A stretch of 64,000 nucleotides of DNA from Mariniphaga sp. (GCA_024636975.1 JAGXGA010000023.1:1-64000); one strand, 5' to 3'. Shown: positions 37,132 through 46,628, counted from the first letter of the stretch. Program-made: numbers and translations. Notes: generated from the sequence alone by a model not told the origin.

Positions 37132-38196
37132 ATGACTCAATTGAATTATTTGATTCTGATTCTTGCAGTTTTTTCAGGAATTTCCTGCAATTCCAAAAGT
37201 GGAGATCAGAAACACAATGCGCAGGTTACTTTTTCTGAAGACATTGCCGGTAAAAAAATCGATGTTTTGGTTGATGGTCAATTATTCACCAGATTTCAAT
37301 GGCCGGAAAATGTAACCAAGCCTTTATTTTATCCGATTTTAACTTCGAAAGGAACTGAAATAACCCGTGGCTTTCCGTTAAATCCCAAAACCAGCGAACG
37401 TGCTGACCATCCACATCAGATTGGCATGTGGATGACTTATGGCAATGTTAATGGCCTGGATTTTTGGGGCAATGGTTCAGGAGGATTGGGAACAAAAAAT
37501 CAAAACGGTGGGGTAATTAAACATCTTAAAACGGAAAAAACTTCTGAAGGATCAGGAGAAGGCTCATTCTTGTCAACCGAAAGTTGGGTGGATTCCTCCG
37601 GCCTTGAATTATTACGGGAAGTTACTGAATTTCACTTTATAGCAAATGCAGACATATGGATTATCGATAGAAATACAATTTTAACTGCCGGCGAAAATGA
37701 AATAACTGTGCCCGACACAAAAGAAGGAATGTTCGGCATACGGGTAGCCCGGCAATTGGAGTTGCCTTCCAGCGAAACTGTTGTATTGTACAATGAAGAT
37801 GGTACAACTTCGAGGATGAAAGATACAATGAATATTGGCATTACAGGGAATTATCTGAGTAGTGAAGGTATTTCAGGTGAAGAAGTCTGGGGAACACGTG
37901 CACGCTGGATGCACCTTTCGGGAAATATTGAAGATGAAAAAGTTTCGCTGGTGATTTGTGATCATCCCGATAATCCCAACTACCCAACTTATTGGCACGC
38001 ACGGCCTTACGGACTTTTTGCTGCCAATCCTTTTGGTGTAAAAGATTTTACAAACGGAAGCGATTCACTGAATTTCTCCATTTCTCCCGGGCAATCCTTT
38101 GCATTCAGATACCGGGTAATTATTGCCTCAGGTGAACATTTGCCGGCAGCAGAAATTAATAAACTCTCCAGTGATTTTGCAATGAAATACGAATAA
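37132..38196 (+). CDS. DUF6807 (PmoA-like) family lipoprotein
   Basis: 354 residues with an N-terminal hydrophobic segment ending FSGISCNSKSG, a probable though not perfect lipobox. The body is the beta-rich DUF6807 domain, once labelled PmoA: RADHPHQIGMWMTYGNVNG near residues 85-103, NYPTYWHARPYGLFAANPFG near 285-304 and FAFRYRVIIASGEH near the end. Family members occur in polysaccharide and Gfo/Idh/MocA clusters of Bacteroidota and Planctomycetes; the reaction is not established. The conserved His residues in the first motif suggest a metal or sugar site. Tight spacing on both sides (18 and 19 bp). Confidence 0.75.
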   Translation: MTQLNYLILILAVFSGISCNSKSGDQKHNAQVTFSEDIAGKKIDVLVDGQLFTRFQWPENVTKPLFYPILTSKGTEITRGFPLNPKTSERADHPHQIGMWMTYGNVNGLDFWGNGSGGLGTKNQNGGVIKHLKTEKTSEGSGEGSFLSTESWVDSSGLELLREVTEFHFIANADIWIIDRNTILTAGENEITVPDTKEGMFGIRVARQLELPSSETVVLYNEDGTTSRMKDTMNIGITGNYLSSEGISGEEVWGTRARWMHLSGNIEDEKVSLVICDHPDNPNYPTYWHARPYGLFAANPFGVKDFTNGSDSLNFSISPGQSFAFRYRVIIASGEHLPAAEINKLSSDFAMKYE

Positions 38197-38215
38197 ATAA
38201 AACATCAAACCAACT

Positions 38216-39646
38216 ATGGAACGAAGAGAATTTATACAGAAGTCAGCCAAAGGCACACTGGCATTGGGAACGGCACCATTAATCTTTTCCAATTCAAACT
38301 GGAAAGGAGCCAACGACCGTGTAAATATGGCGGTTATCGGCATCCGGGGAATGGGGCAGTCGCACATCCAGGAATACCAGAAGTTGAACAATGTGGAAGT
38401 TACCGCCTTGTGCGACGTAGATGAAAATCTATTTGCAGAGCGGATAAAAAAACATTTTTCCGATAAAGGATTGCGCGAACCGAAACTTTACCGGGATATG
38501 CGTAAACTTTTTGAAGACAAATCAGTCGATGCGGTTTCTGTTGTCACTCCCAATCACTGGCACGCTCTGGCAGGAATCTGGGCTATACAGGCCGGAAAAC
38601 ATGTCAGTATTGAAAAACCTTCATGCCATACCATTGAAGAAGGTCAGAAACTTATAGAAGCAGCCAGAAAATATAATGTGGTGGTTCAGGACGGCGCTGA
38701 GCAGCGAAGCAACCCCGGAGCGCAATCAGCTATGCAATTTATGCGCGACGATAAACTGGGTGAAGTATACCTGGCCAAAGGCATTTGTTACAAGTGGCGC
38801 AATTCCATAGGAAAATATCCTGATGGTTATATGCAGGAAGACGAAAAATATGCCAGCACCGCAGGCAGTAAATCATGGATAGGCCCCTTTACAAAAAGCT
38901 ATATGGACAAAGTGGACTACGATTTGTGGCTGGGCCCGGCACCCAAACAGCCTTTTAACCGAAACCGTTTTCACTATAACTGGCATTGGAATTGGGATTA
39001 TGGAAATGGTGACATGGGAAACCAGGGAGTTCATGAAATGGATGTAGCGCGTTGGGGACTTGGCGTGAAAATACCAACCAAAGTAAGTTCAATTGGCGGC
39101 AAAATGATGTTTGATGACGACCAGCAAACACCCAATGTTCAAATGGCAATGTTTGAATTTCCAAATCCGGAAGGCGGCGGCGATAAAAAGAAAATCCTTC
39201 AGTTCGAAGTAAGGCACTGGATGACCAATCCCGAAGGGAATCATCTGGGGTCAGGAGCCCCCCTGACCAATTCATATATGACAAATTCATCCAATGTGGT
39301 GGGAAATATTTTTTACGGCTCTAAGGGATATATGCTGAAAGATGTTGACGGCTGGCAAACCTTTATGGGTAAAGAACGCAGCCCCGGCGATTCGGGAAAA
39401 GGCCTGGGCAACCACTATCAGAATTTTATTGATGCCATAAGGGCAAACGATCACAGCATACTGACTGCACCAATCGAAGAAGGATTTTACTCCTGTGCGC
39501 TGATTCATCTGGCCAATATATCCTATCGGCTGGGCCGGACTTTAGATATCGATCCGGAAACATTAACCGTACTTAATGATGCTGAAGCAAACCGGATGCT
39601 TTCAAAAGAATACCGCAATCCTTATGTTTTACCAAAAAAAGTCTAA
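38216..39646 (+). CDS. Tat-exported Gfo/Idh/MocA oxidoreductase (3)
   Basis: 476 residues. MERREFIQKSAKGTLALGTAPL is a short Tat signal. The Rossmann domain has AVIGIRGMGQSH, in which the second glycine of the GxGxxG is kept with Arg inserted, then VVTPNHWHALAG and SIEKPSCHTIEEG. The C-terminal domain contains NWDYGNGDMGNQGVHEMDVA, with the conserved Asp, Asn and His residues. The family signature EKP is intact, so catalysis is expected. The next gene, DUF1080, begins one base after its stop, a strong sign that the pair works together: oxidation at C3 of a glycoside followed by cleavage. Confidence 0.85.
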   Translation: MERREFIQKSAKGTLALGTAPLIFSNSNWKGANDRVNMAVIGIRGMGQSHIQEYQKLNNVEVTALCDVDENLFAERIKKHFSDKGLREPKLYRDMRKLFEDKSVDAVSVVTPNHWHALAGIWAIQAGKHVSIEKPSCHTIEEGQKLIEAARKYNVVVQDGAEQRSNPGAQSAMQFMRDDKLGEVYLAKGICYKWRNSIGKYPDGYMQEDEKYASTAGSKSWIGPFTKSYMDKVDYDLWLGPAPKQPFNRNRFHYNWHWNWDYGNGDMGNQGVHEMDVARWGLGVKIPTKVSSIGGKMMFDDDQQTPNVQMAMFEFPNPEGGGDKKKILQFEVRHWMTNPEGNHLGSGAPLTNSYMTNSSNVVGNIFYGSKGYMLKDVDGWQTFMGKERSPGDSGKGLGNHYQNFIDAIRANDHSILTAPIEEGFYSCALIHLANISYRLGRTLDIDPETLTVLNDAEANRMLSKEYRNPYVLPKKV

Positions 39647-39647
39647 A

Positions 39648-40379
39648 ATGATGAGAAGTGCATTTAGTTTGTTTTTCGTTTTGTCGCTGCTGGCATTTGC
39701 ACCATCCTATTCATTAATAAATCGGGATGAAACAGCCGGGGATAAAGTTCAGTCGGATAATTGGGAGGTATTGTTCGACGGATCAGGAGTTGAAAATTGG
39801 AGAGGAAAAATGGAAGAGGGATTTCCCTCAAAAGGATGGAAAATTGAAAACGACATGCTGTTTCTGGCAGAAAAAGGAGGAGGTGATATTATTACCAAAA
39901 ATAAATACAGCGACTTTGAGCTGATGTTTCAATTTAAACTGACTGAAGGAGCTAACAGTGGCATAAAGTATTTTGTTGGGACCCTGGTTGAGAAGGAAAC
40001 CGGAAACGAAATTATGAATGGCCCCGAATATCAAATTATTGATGATTACAACAACGAACATGTAAAAGAGGATCCAAACGGACTCAGTTCAACTGGTTCG
40101 GCCTATTTGCTATATGCCCCGGAAAATAAGAAGCTGAATCCTCCGGGTGAATGGAATACGGGGCGCATAATTGCAAAAAATGGCAGTGTTGAGCATTGGC
40201 TAAACGGCGTAAGGGTTGTAAAATATAAACGCGGAAGCAAAGATTTTCTGGAAAGAAAGGCAGAAACCAAATTTAAAAATGATCAGAATTACGGCGAGCT
40301 GGAAAGCGGACACATATTACTGACTGACCATAACGACACTGTTTATTTTAAAGACATAAAAATAAGAAGCTTAAAATAA
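39648..40379 (+). CDS. DUF1080 (3-keto-disaccharide hydrolase family) exported protein
   Basis: 243 residues from ATG 39648, which directly follows the stop of the oxidoreductase with one base between; ATG 39651 is equally possible. A signal peptide (FSLFFVLSLLAFAPSYS) precedes a single jelly-roll domain: WEVLFDGSGVENWRG, SDFELMFQFKLTEGANSGIKY, GPEYQIIDDYNNEH and GHILLTDHNDTVYFKDIKIR are all typical DUF1080 landmarks. The family is named for cleavage of 3-keto-glycosides produced by Gfo/Idh/MocA enzymes. The abutting oxidoreductase genes on both sides support this assignment. Confidence 0.85.
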   Translation: MMRSAFSLFFVLSLLAFAPSYSLINRDETAGDKVQSDNWEVLFDGSGVENWRGKMEEGFPSKGWKIENDMLFLAEKGGGDIITKNKYSDFELMFQFKLTEGANSGIKYFVGTLVEKETGNEIMNGPEYQIIDDYNNEHVKEDPNGLSSTGSAYLLYAPENKKLNPPGEWNTGRIIAKNGSVEHWLNGVRVVKYKRGSKDFLERKAETKFKNDQNYGELESGHILLTDHNDTVYFKDIKIRSLK

Positions 40380-40456
40380 GGAAATCGTTTATCAGACAGA
40401 CATCTTTATATATGTACTTAATATTTTTCAGGGATTAACTTAAGAAGAAAAACATT

Positions 40457-41848
40457 ATGGCAAATAATAATTCAAGAAGAAATTTCCTAAAGCAATCGGC
40501 CATTACTACTGCCGGAATTGCAATTGGAGCTAACTCCGTAAATGCAACCATCAGCCCATTAAGTTCTGGTTCAAACAGTAAGATCCGCATGGGTTTTATT
40601 GGTATAGGAAACAGAGGATCACAACTGTTGAATATGTTCATGCAGAATTCAGATTGTGAAGTTGCTGCGCTGTGTGATGTTTATGAGCCATACCTTACAC
40701 GTAATTATTCTAAAGTTCATCCCCGGTACATTGAAATGGGAAGAGTTCCGAAAATGGGAGAATCGTTTTCGAAGCCACCTAAGTATTACAATGATTACCG
40801 AAAGCTGCTGGATGATAAAGACATTGATGCCGTTTGCATTGCAACCCCCGACCATTGGCATGCACTGCAAACAATCCATGCCATACAGGCAGGGAAAGAT
40901 GTGTATGTTGAAAAACCTTTGACACAAACTATCCTTGAGGGACGCAAGATGGTTGAGGCAGAATCAAAAAGCAAACAGATTGTTGCTGTAGGGTTAAACC
41001 GACGGGGTTCACCAACTTATCAAAAACTTGCCAAAGAAGTACCTGAAGGAAAAATCGGCAAAGTTACGGTTGCCAGTGCCTTCCGCATCAGTAATATGTT
41101 TCCTGATGGGATAGGAAAGCTGAACCCCGTGCAACCGCCCAAAGGTTTTGACTGGGACATGTGGCTGGGGCCTCGTGCCGCCCGCCCCTATCAATACAAT
41201 ATTGCACCCTATCAGTTCCGGTGGTGGAGCGATTACTCTACACAAATGGGTAACTGGGGGGTACATTATATGGATGTCCTTCGCTGGATGATGGGTGAAA
41301 CAGCTCCTAGTGCCGTCAGTTCTCATGGAGGAAAGTATGTATTAGATCATGATGGAGATATCCCGGACACCATGCATGTAACTTTTGAATTCAGTTCCGG
41401 GGCAATTATTTCGTTCAGTATATTCGAAGCCAGCAGTGGCGGATTATTTCCCTGGGGAGAAGTAGAATTGCGCGGAACAAAAGGGACATTGCATGCCGGT
41501 GAAAATGGTTACCGGGTTACTCCAACCCGGAAAGGCCAATTTCAGAATTGGGATAAACTAATGGAAGCCGAACAATATGATGCAAAAAATGAGATGCTTG
41601 CCGATGGCAGCAGTGAAAACAGTACTGCTGGTTTAATCAGAAATTTTCTTGATTGTGTCAATACCCGTAAAACTCCCTGGTGCACATTAGAGGACGGACA
41701 CCGTTCCACGAGCTTCGCCCATTTGGCAAATATTGCTCTGGCAACAAAAGAGCGCCTGCAATGGGATCCTGTTAAAGAGCGCTTTCTTAACAGTGAAAAA
41801 GCAAATCAGCTTTTACATTATGAATACAGGCAACCATGGCAAATCTAA
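40457..41848 (+). CDS. Tat-exported Gfo/Idh/MocA oxidoreductase (4)
   Basis: 463 residues. NSRRNFLKQSAITTAGIAIG near the N-terminus is a canonical Tat signal. The Rossmann domain has GFIGIGNRGSQLL, ATPDHWHALQ and DVYVEKPLTQTILEG. The catalytic domain shows MGNWGVHYMDVLRWMMGE, with the subgroup Asp/His residues, then a beta-sheet. The closing LLHYEYRQPWQI is like those of the other exported members. It follows DUF1080 after 77 bp. Its sequence is clearly different from the three other Tat-exported copies, which suggests different substrates or positions on the sugar rather than recent duplication. Confidence 0.85.
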   Translation: MANNNSRRNFLKQSAITTAGIAIGANSVNATISPLSSGSNSKIRMGFIGIGNRGSQLLNMFMQNSDCEVAALCDVYEPYLTRNYSKVHPRYIEMGRVPKMGESFSKPPKYYNDYRKLLDDKDIDAVCIATPDHWHALQTIHAIQAGKDVYVEKPLTQTILEGRKMVEAESKSKQIVAVGLNRRGSPTYQKLAKEVPEGKIGKVTVASAFRISNMFPDGIGKLNPVQPPKGFDWDMWLGPRAARPYQYNIAPYQFRWWSDYSTQMGNWGVHYMDVLRWMMGETAPSAVSSHGGKYVLDHDGDIPDTMHVTFEFSSGAIISFSIFEASSGGLFPWGEVELRGTKGTLHAGENGYRVTPTRKGQFQNWDKLMEAEQYDAKNEMLADGSSENSTAGLIRNFLDCVNTRKTPWCTLEDGHRSTSFAHLANIALATKERLQWDPVKERFLNSEKANQLLHYEYRQPWQI

Positions 41849-41897
41849 AATTTTTTATCACAACATACTTTTTTGAATACAATTCATAAGCGCAACT

Positions 41898-42926
41898 ATG
41901 AAAAAGTGGAAAATTGGAATAGCAGGGGCCGGATTAATTGCTGATTTTCATGCACAGGCTGTCAAATCATTGCCCAATGCCCAGTTGTCCGGATTCAGCA
42001 ATATACGTAAAGCAGGGGCACAAAAACTGGCACAAAAATACGACGTCAGAAGCTGGGATACCATCAGCAGTATGATTTGTTCGGATGAAGTTGAAATTGT
42101 AATGATTGCCACACCAAGCGGAGCTCATATGGAACCTGCGGTTGAAGCTGCCCGAAATGAAAAACATGTGTTGTGTGAAAAGCCGTTGGAAATTGCCCTT
42201 CCACGCATCGACCAGATGATTCAGGCTCATAAGGATGCAGGAACTTATCTGGGTGGTATATTTAATTTCAGGTACAACGAAACCACACAGATTATAAAAG
42301 AAGCCATCGATGCAGGAAGGCTGGGTGTAATTACCTTTGCCGCGGTGCATGTACCCTGGTGGCGCAACGATGCCTATTATGAAGGTTGGCATGGCACATG
42401 GAGCCTCGACGGCGGCGGAGCACTTATGAACCAATCCATTCATATGGTTGATCTGCTGCTTTTCCTTTTGGGCCCGGTTGAACAACTGGGAGCCTTCTGT
42501 TCCAAAGAAGGCCATCCGCAAATAGAAACTGAAGATACGGCTGTGAGTATTCTTCGTTTCAGCAACAAGGCCTTGGGAATCATTTACGGGACAACTGCTT
42601 CTTATCCCGGTCAATTCAGGCGACTGGAAATTACCGGAACAAGAGGTACCATCGTACTGGTGGAAAACAGCTTGAAGGTCTGGCAGTTTGCTGAGAAGTA
42701 TCCCCATGATGAACAGATAATTAAAAATTTTGGTGCCATTGAAGGTGGTGGCGGAGTTGCCGATCCTGCTGCCATTTCATATATGAACCATGCCAAAAAC
42801 CTGTCGGCATTCATTTCTGCGATAGAAACAGGAAAAGAATTTGAAATTGACGGTGAAGAAGCCCGGAAAGCAGTCGCTTTAATTATTGATATTTATAAAT
42901 CATCGGATCAAGGGAAAATAATCTAA
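41898..42926 (+). CDS. Cytoplasmic Gfo/Idh/MocA oxidoreductase (5)
   Basis: 342 residues with no export signal: the protein begins directly with the Rossmann strand WKIGIAGAGLIADFHAQA. MIATPSGAHMEPA and HVLCEKPLEIALPRID are the family signatures, and GGGALMNQSIHMVDLLLFLLG supplies the catalytic-domain Asp/His. The compact size is that of classical myo-inositol or glucose-fructose type dehydrogenases. As the only member of the five without a signal it probably completes the pathway inside the cell, for example reducing or re-oxidising a keto-sugar after import. Confidence 0.85.
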   Translation: MKKWKIGIAGAGLIADFHAQAVKSLPNAQLSGFSNIRKAGAQKLAQKYDVRSWDTISSMICSDEVEIVMIATPSGAHMEPAVEAARNEKHVLCEKPLEIALPRIDQMIQAHKDAGTYLGGIFNFRYNETTQIIKEAIDAGRLGVITFAAVHVPWWRNDAYYEGWHGTWSLDGGGALMNQSIHMVDLLLFLLGPVEQLGAFCSKEGHPQIETEDTAVSILRFSNKALGIIYGTTASYPGQFRRLEITGTRGTIVLVENSLKVWQFAEKYPHDEQIIKNFGAIEGGGGVADPAAISYMNHAKNLSAFISAIETGKEFEIDGEEARKAVALIIDIYKSSDQGKII

Positions 42927-43005
42927 CCGGTTTCAGAAGTACGGGGTCGTCTTTGATATGATTCATATAAAAAAATAAAATATATTATTAATAATACCAG
43001 CTATC

Positions 43006-45756
43006 ATGAACAGGAACGACAGTCTTTTTTTTACTGCAGTGATGCTCTTCTTTGTTTTCTTTGCAGGAGCAGCCACCAAAAAAACAGCGGTATCGGATTT
43101 ACGCTGTGAGTACAAAACCAATCCGCTTGGCATAGGAGACCTTAATCCGCGTTTATCATGGAAAATTGTATCTGAAAAAAACGATCAGATGCAAACCGGG
43201 TACCACGTACTAGTTGCCACTTCACCCAAACTTCTTAAAGCGGGAAAAGCCGATTTATGGGATAGCGGAAAGATTGATTCTGAACAATGCATTCAAGTCA
43301 ACTATCAGGGCAGGCAGCTTGAATCAGGGCAAAGATGCTACTGGGCCGTCCGGATCTGGGATAAGGATAAGGAAGCGACTTCATGGTCGGAACCCGCCTG
43401 GTTTGAAATGGGAATGCTAAATCCCTCGGACTGGAAGTCTGACTGGATTAAAACGGCAATTGAATTTGAAGAATACAGCTATCCTGCCCCCCATTTCAGA
43501 AAAGAATTTGAGGTAGCAAAAAAAATAAAATCAGCACGTTTATATTGCACCAGCCTGGGCTTATATGAATTCTTCCTCAATGGAGAGCGTGTGGGCGATC
43601 AGGTTTTCACTCCCGGGTGGACCAGTTTCGCAAACAGGCTGCAATACCAGGTGTATGATGTAACTCCGATGTTAAAAAATGGCACCAATGCAGCAGGTAT
43701 TGTACTGGGGAATGGCTGGTACCGGGCTTTTCGACCCAATTCAAACCAGGCCCAGGAGATCAAGGATCTTGAAGTTCTTGCTCAGCTCGAATTGGTATAT
43801 ACCGACGGAACCAAAACATTTATCGGTACAGATGGTACCTGGAAGTCGGCAACTGGTGCAATTGTAAAATCTGAGATCTATGACGGGGAGGTTTATGATG
43901 CACGGCTGGAGAAAACCGGATGGAATACTCCAGGTTTTGATGACGACAACTGGAGTGGTGTTCTCTCAACCTCCTCATCAAAAAATCTTCTGGTAAGTTC
44001 CGTTTCGGAACCGGTGCGTAAGATAGAAGAAATTCATCCGGTTGAAATTATTGTTACTCCCCAGGGGGATACAATTGTAGATATGGGGCAGAATATGGTA
44101 GGCTGGTGCCGGTTAAAGGCAAATTGTCAGGCAGGAACAACCATTCGGTTGCAGCATGCCGAAGTGCTTGACAAAGATGGTAATTTTTATACCACTAACC
44201 TGCGTACGGCCAAACAGGAAATAATTTACACCTTTAAAGGGGAAGGCATTGAGGAGTATGAGCCCCATTTTACTTTCCAGGGATTCAGGTACGTCAAAGT
44301 TTCAGGTTATCCCGGAACAGTTAATAAAAATATGCTTACCGGAGTTGTAGTGCATAGTGACCTGGAAACAACGGGAACCTTCAGTTGCAACAATGACCTG
44401 ATCAACCAACTGCAGCATAATATTGTATGGGGGCAGAAAGGTAATTTTCTTGATGTTCCCACCGATTGCCCTCAGCGCAACGAACGGCTGGGATGGACAG
44501 GTGATGCACAGGTTTTTGCACCTACTTCGTGCTTCAATATGAACAGTGCAGCTTTCTGGACCAAATGGCTATATGACCTTGATGCTGATCAGCATGAAGA
44601 CGGTGCAGTACCGCATGTCATTCCCAATGTCCTGCAGCGTGGTGGCTCCAGTGGATGGGCCGATGCAGCTGTCATTGTTCCATGGGTACTTTATCAGTCA
44701 TACGGGGATAAACGGATATTGCAGCAACAATACACCAGTATGAGAAACTGGGTGGAGTTCATGCATAGCCAGGCAGGAAGTAAAAACATTTATGTTCCAA
44801 AAGACCGGCAGTTTGGCGACTGGCTTGCCTTTGCCACCACGCGTTCGGATTATCCAGGTGCGACCACCGATAAAGATTTCCTTTCCACAGCGTACTATTA
44901 TAATTCGGTAAACCTGTTGCGCCAGATTGCTGAAATTCTTGATAAAACTGATGATGCTCTCCGCTACAAGGACCTTCAGTCAAAAATAAAAACAGCCTTT
45001 AACCGGGAATTTGTAACTCACAATGGCAGGTTAAGTTCCAATACCCAGACAGCATATGTTGTTGCCCTTACCTTTGGATTGCTGCCACCGGAACTTGAAA
45101 GGGAGGCTGCTCGGCGTCTTGCTGCCGATGTCAACCAGTTTGGACATATCACCACCGGATTTCTGGGTACCGCCGACATCTGTCACACTCTGTCGAAATA
45201 CGGGTATCTTGATGAAGCCTATAATTTGCTTTACCGCAAAGAATATCCCTCGTGGCTCTATCCGGTAACGAAGGGAGCCACTACCATCTGGGAACGCTGG
45301 GACGGCATTAAACCTGACGGATCATTTCAGAATCCGGGTATGAACTCATTTAATCATTATGCGTATGGTGCTGTGGGGGATTGGTTGTATAAAGTAGTGG
45401 CCGGCATTAAATCAGATGCCAATAGTCCTGGATATAAACGCATAATCATCAATCCGCATCCGGGAAATGAAATGAATAATGTCCGTGCTTCCCATGAATC
45501 GCCTTATGGAATGGTAACGTCCAGCTGGGAAATAAAAGCTAACACCTTCCAGCTTACAGTAGATATTCCTGCCAATACCACCGCTGAAGTAATAATTCCT
45601 TCAACAGGCACTACCTTTTCCGTAAATGATAACCCGGTAAAACCGCTTGAGAAATTAGACAGGGAGGGTCTGTCGTATCATTTCCTGAGAACTGAAATCG
45701 GATCAGGACATTATGTTTTTAAAACAAGTTTTAGTCCGGACATTAAAAAACTTTAG
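43006..45756 (+). CDS. GH78 alpha-L-rhamnosidase (classical type)
   Basis: 916 residues with a signal peptide (FFTAVMLFFVFFAGAAT). Order of domains: an N-terminal Bac_rhamnosid_N-type fibronectin-like module (LRCEYKTNPLGIGDLNPRLSW), two beta domains (KIKSARLYCTSLGLYEFFLN; MGQNMVGWCRLK), the (alpha/alpha)6 catalytic domain with TDCPQRNERLGWTGDAQ (residues about 490-506; Asp, Glu and Asp of the active site), and GATTIWERWDGIKPDG with the second catalytic Glu, then a C-terminal beta domain. This is the full set of a classical GH78. It hydrolyses terminal alpha-L-rhamnose with inversion. It ends the region B run. Confidence 0.92.
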   Translation: MNRNDSLFFTAVMLFFVFFAGAATKKTAVSDLRCEYKTNPLGIGDLNPRLSWKIVSEKNDQMQTGYHVLVATSPKLLKAGKADLWDSGKIDSEQCIQVNYQGRQLESGQRCYWAVRIWDKDKEATSWSEPAWFEMGMLNPSDWKSDWIKTAIEFEEYSYPAPHFRKEFEVAKKIKSARLYCTSLGLYEFFLNGERVGDQVFTPGWTSFANRLQYQVYDVTPMLKNGTNAAGIVLGNGWYRAFRPNSNQAQEIKDLEVLAQLELVYTDGTKTFIGTDGTWKSATGAIVKSEIYDGEVYDARLEKTGWNTPGFDDDNWSGVLSTSSSKNLLVSSVSEPVRKIEEIHPVEIIVTPQGDTIVDMGQNMVGWCRLKANCQAGTTIRLQHAEVLDKDGNFYTTNLRTAKQEIIYTFKGEGIEEYEPHFTFQGFRYVKVSGYPGTVNKNMLTGVVVHSDLETTGTFSCNNDLINQLQHNIVWGQKGNFLDVPTDCPQRNERLGWTGDAQVFAPTSCFNMNSAAFWTKWLYDLDADQHEDGAVPHVIPNVLQRGGSSGWADAAVIVPWVLYQSYGDKRILQQQYTSMRNWVEFMHSQAGSKNIYVPKDRQFGDWLAFATTRSDYPGATTDKDFLSTAYYYNSVNLLRQIAEILDKTDDALRYKDLQSKIKTAFNREFVTHNGRLSSNTQTAYVVALTFGLLPPELEREAARRLAADVNQFGHITTGFLGTADICHTLSKYGYLDEAYNLLYRKEYPSWLYPVTKGATTIWERWDGIKPDGSFQNPGMNSFNHYAYGAVGDWLYKVVAGIKSDANSPGYKRIIINPHPGNEMNNVRASHESPYGMVTSSWEIKANTFQLTVDIPANTTAEVIIPSTGTTFSVNDNPVKPLEKLDREGLSYHFLRTEIGSGHYVFKTSFSPDIKKL

Positions 45757-46105
45757 ACATGAATTAAAAATTTTGATTGTTGATCTTCCTGCATGTCCAA
45801 CTGGATACCGCTGCCTGAAATGCCATTAATGCGCCAATGATTGAACATCTCGTCAGGAGTGTAGCATGAATCATGACAAAACTTTAAGCCGCAAACCTGG
45901 ACATTTGAGGTTGCTGAACTTATGAGTGAACAAGGAGCGGAGAAATTTCTGATTTTAACAGTTCTTACAAAATTATTCTCCATATCCCACTCACTGTATC
46001 ATTAGGATGAAGTAAAAATAAAATCCATGCTTCAGCTAACCATCCCTCAAAACATTTTTTCCTGATCCTGGTTGTATGGATTATAAAATCACAAACAATT
46101 AAAAA
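45757..46105. other. Intergenic, no gene seen
   Basis: 349 bases between the GH78 gene and the rhodanese gene. No frame on either strand resembles a protein I recognise and no strong hairpin follows the GH78 stop codon. Confidence 0.4.
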
Positions 46106-46594
46106 ATGAGAAATAACAATAGCTTTAGCAAAATATCGGCAATCCTGTTGATGTTTGTTGTTTTCACATCGCAACAGACATTCGGGCAGGAAAGCAAGGA
46201 TTTAACAGTTTATGAAAGCCCTGAGCAAATGGTAGCTGCCGCCAAAGACGTAATTACCGAAATACCGGTTAAAGAATTTAAAAACATCTATACCCGCGAT
46301 GATCTATACATCATCGATGTCCGGACGGCAGCAGAACACAATGAAGCTGCGGTTCCCGGAGCAGTTAATATTCCGCGTGGGGTACTTGAATTCAGAATAG
46401 GTGACGAAGAGAGATGGGAATCTGCAGGCAAAAGTGCCCCTGGAAAAGATGATCCCATAATTGTATATTGCGGATCCGGATCACGCGGTGCTTTATCGGC
46501 AAAAGCATTGATGCAGCTGGGATACAAAAATGTAAAATCGGTTCAGGGTGGCTGGGGTGCCTGGCACGAGGCTTATCCTGAGATAAAAGAATAA
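46106..46594 (+). CDS. Exported single-domain rhodanese
   Basis: 162 residues. The signal peptide covers about the first 28 residues (ISAILLMFVVFTSQQTFGQ). One rhodanese domain follows: LYIIDVRTAAEHNEAAVPGAVNIPRG, then the active-site loop VYCGSGSRGALSAKAL, whose Cys would carry the persulfide, and VKSVQGGWGAWHEAYPEI at the end. Periplasmic sulfur-carrier or thiosulfate/cyanide sulfurtransferase activity is the family role. It stands alone between the rhamnosidase run and the ECF sigma gene; a link with sulfate metabolism is only suggested by position. Confidence 0.85.
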   Translation: MRNNNSFSKISAILLMFVVFTSQQTFGQESKDLTVYESPEQMVAAAKDVITEIPVKEFKNIYTRDDLYIIDVRTAAEHNEAAVPGAVNIPRGVLEFRIGDEERWESAGKSAPGKDDPIIVYCGSGSRGALSAKALMQLGYKNVKSVQGGWGAWHEAYPEIKE

Positions 46595-46628
46595 TTTAGA
46601 GAGACACAAGACGGATAGACATGAGTAG

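Noticed and set aside
41967-42707. 246-codon minus-strand frame inside the cytoplasmic oxidoreductase gene
   Set aside because: Antisense to a gene with clear NAD-binding and EKP motifs; the translated sequence resembles nothing and is rich in Cys, His and Met.
45753-45983. 76-codon minus-strand frame after the GH78 gene
   Set aside because: No similarity recognised, no start context and no partner; treated as spacer.
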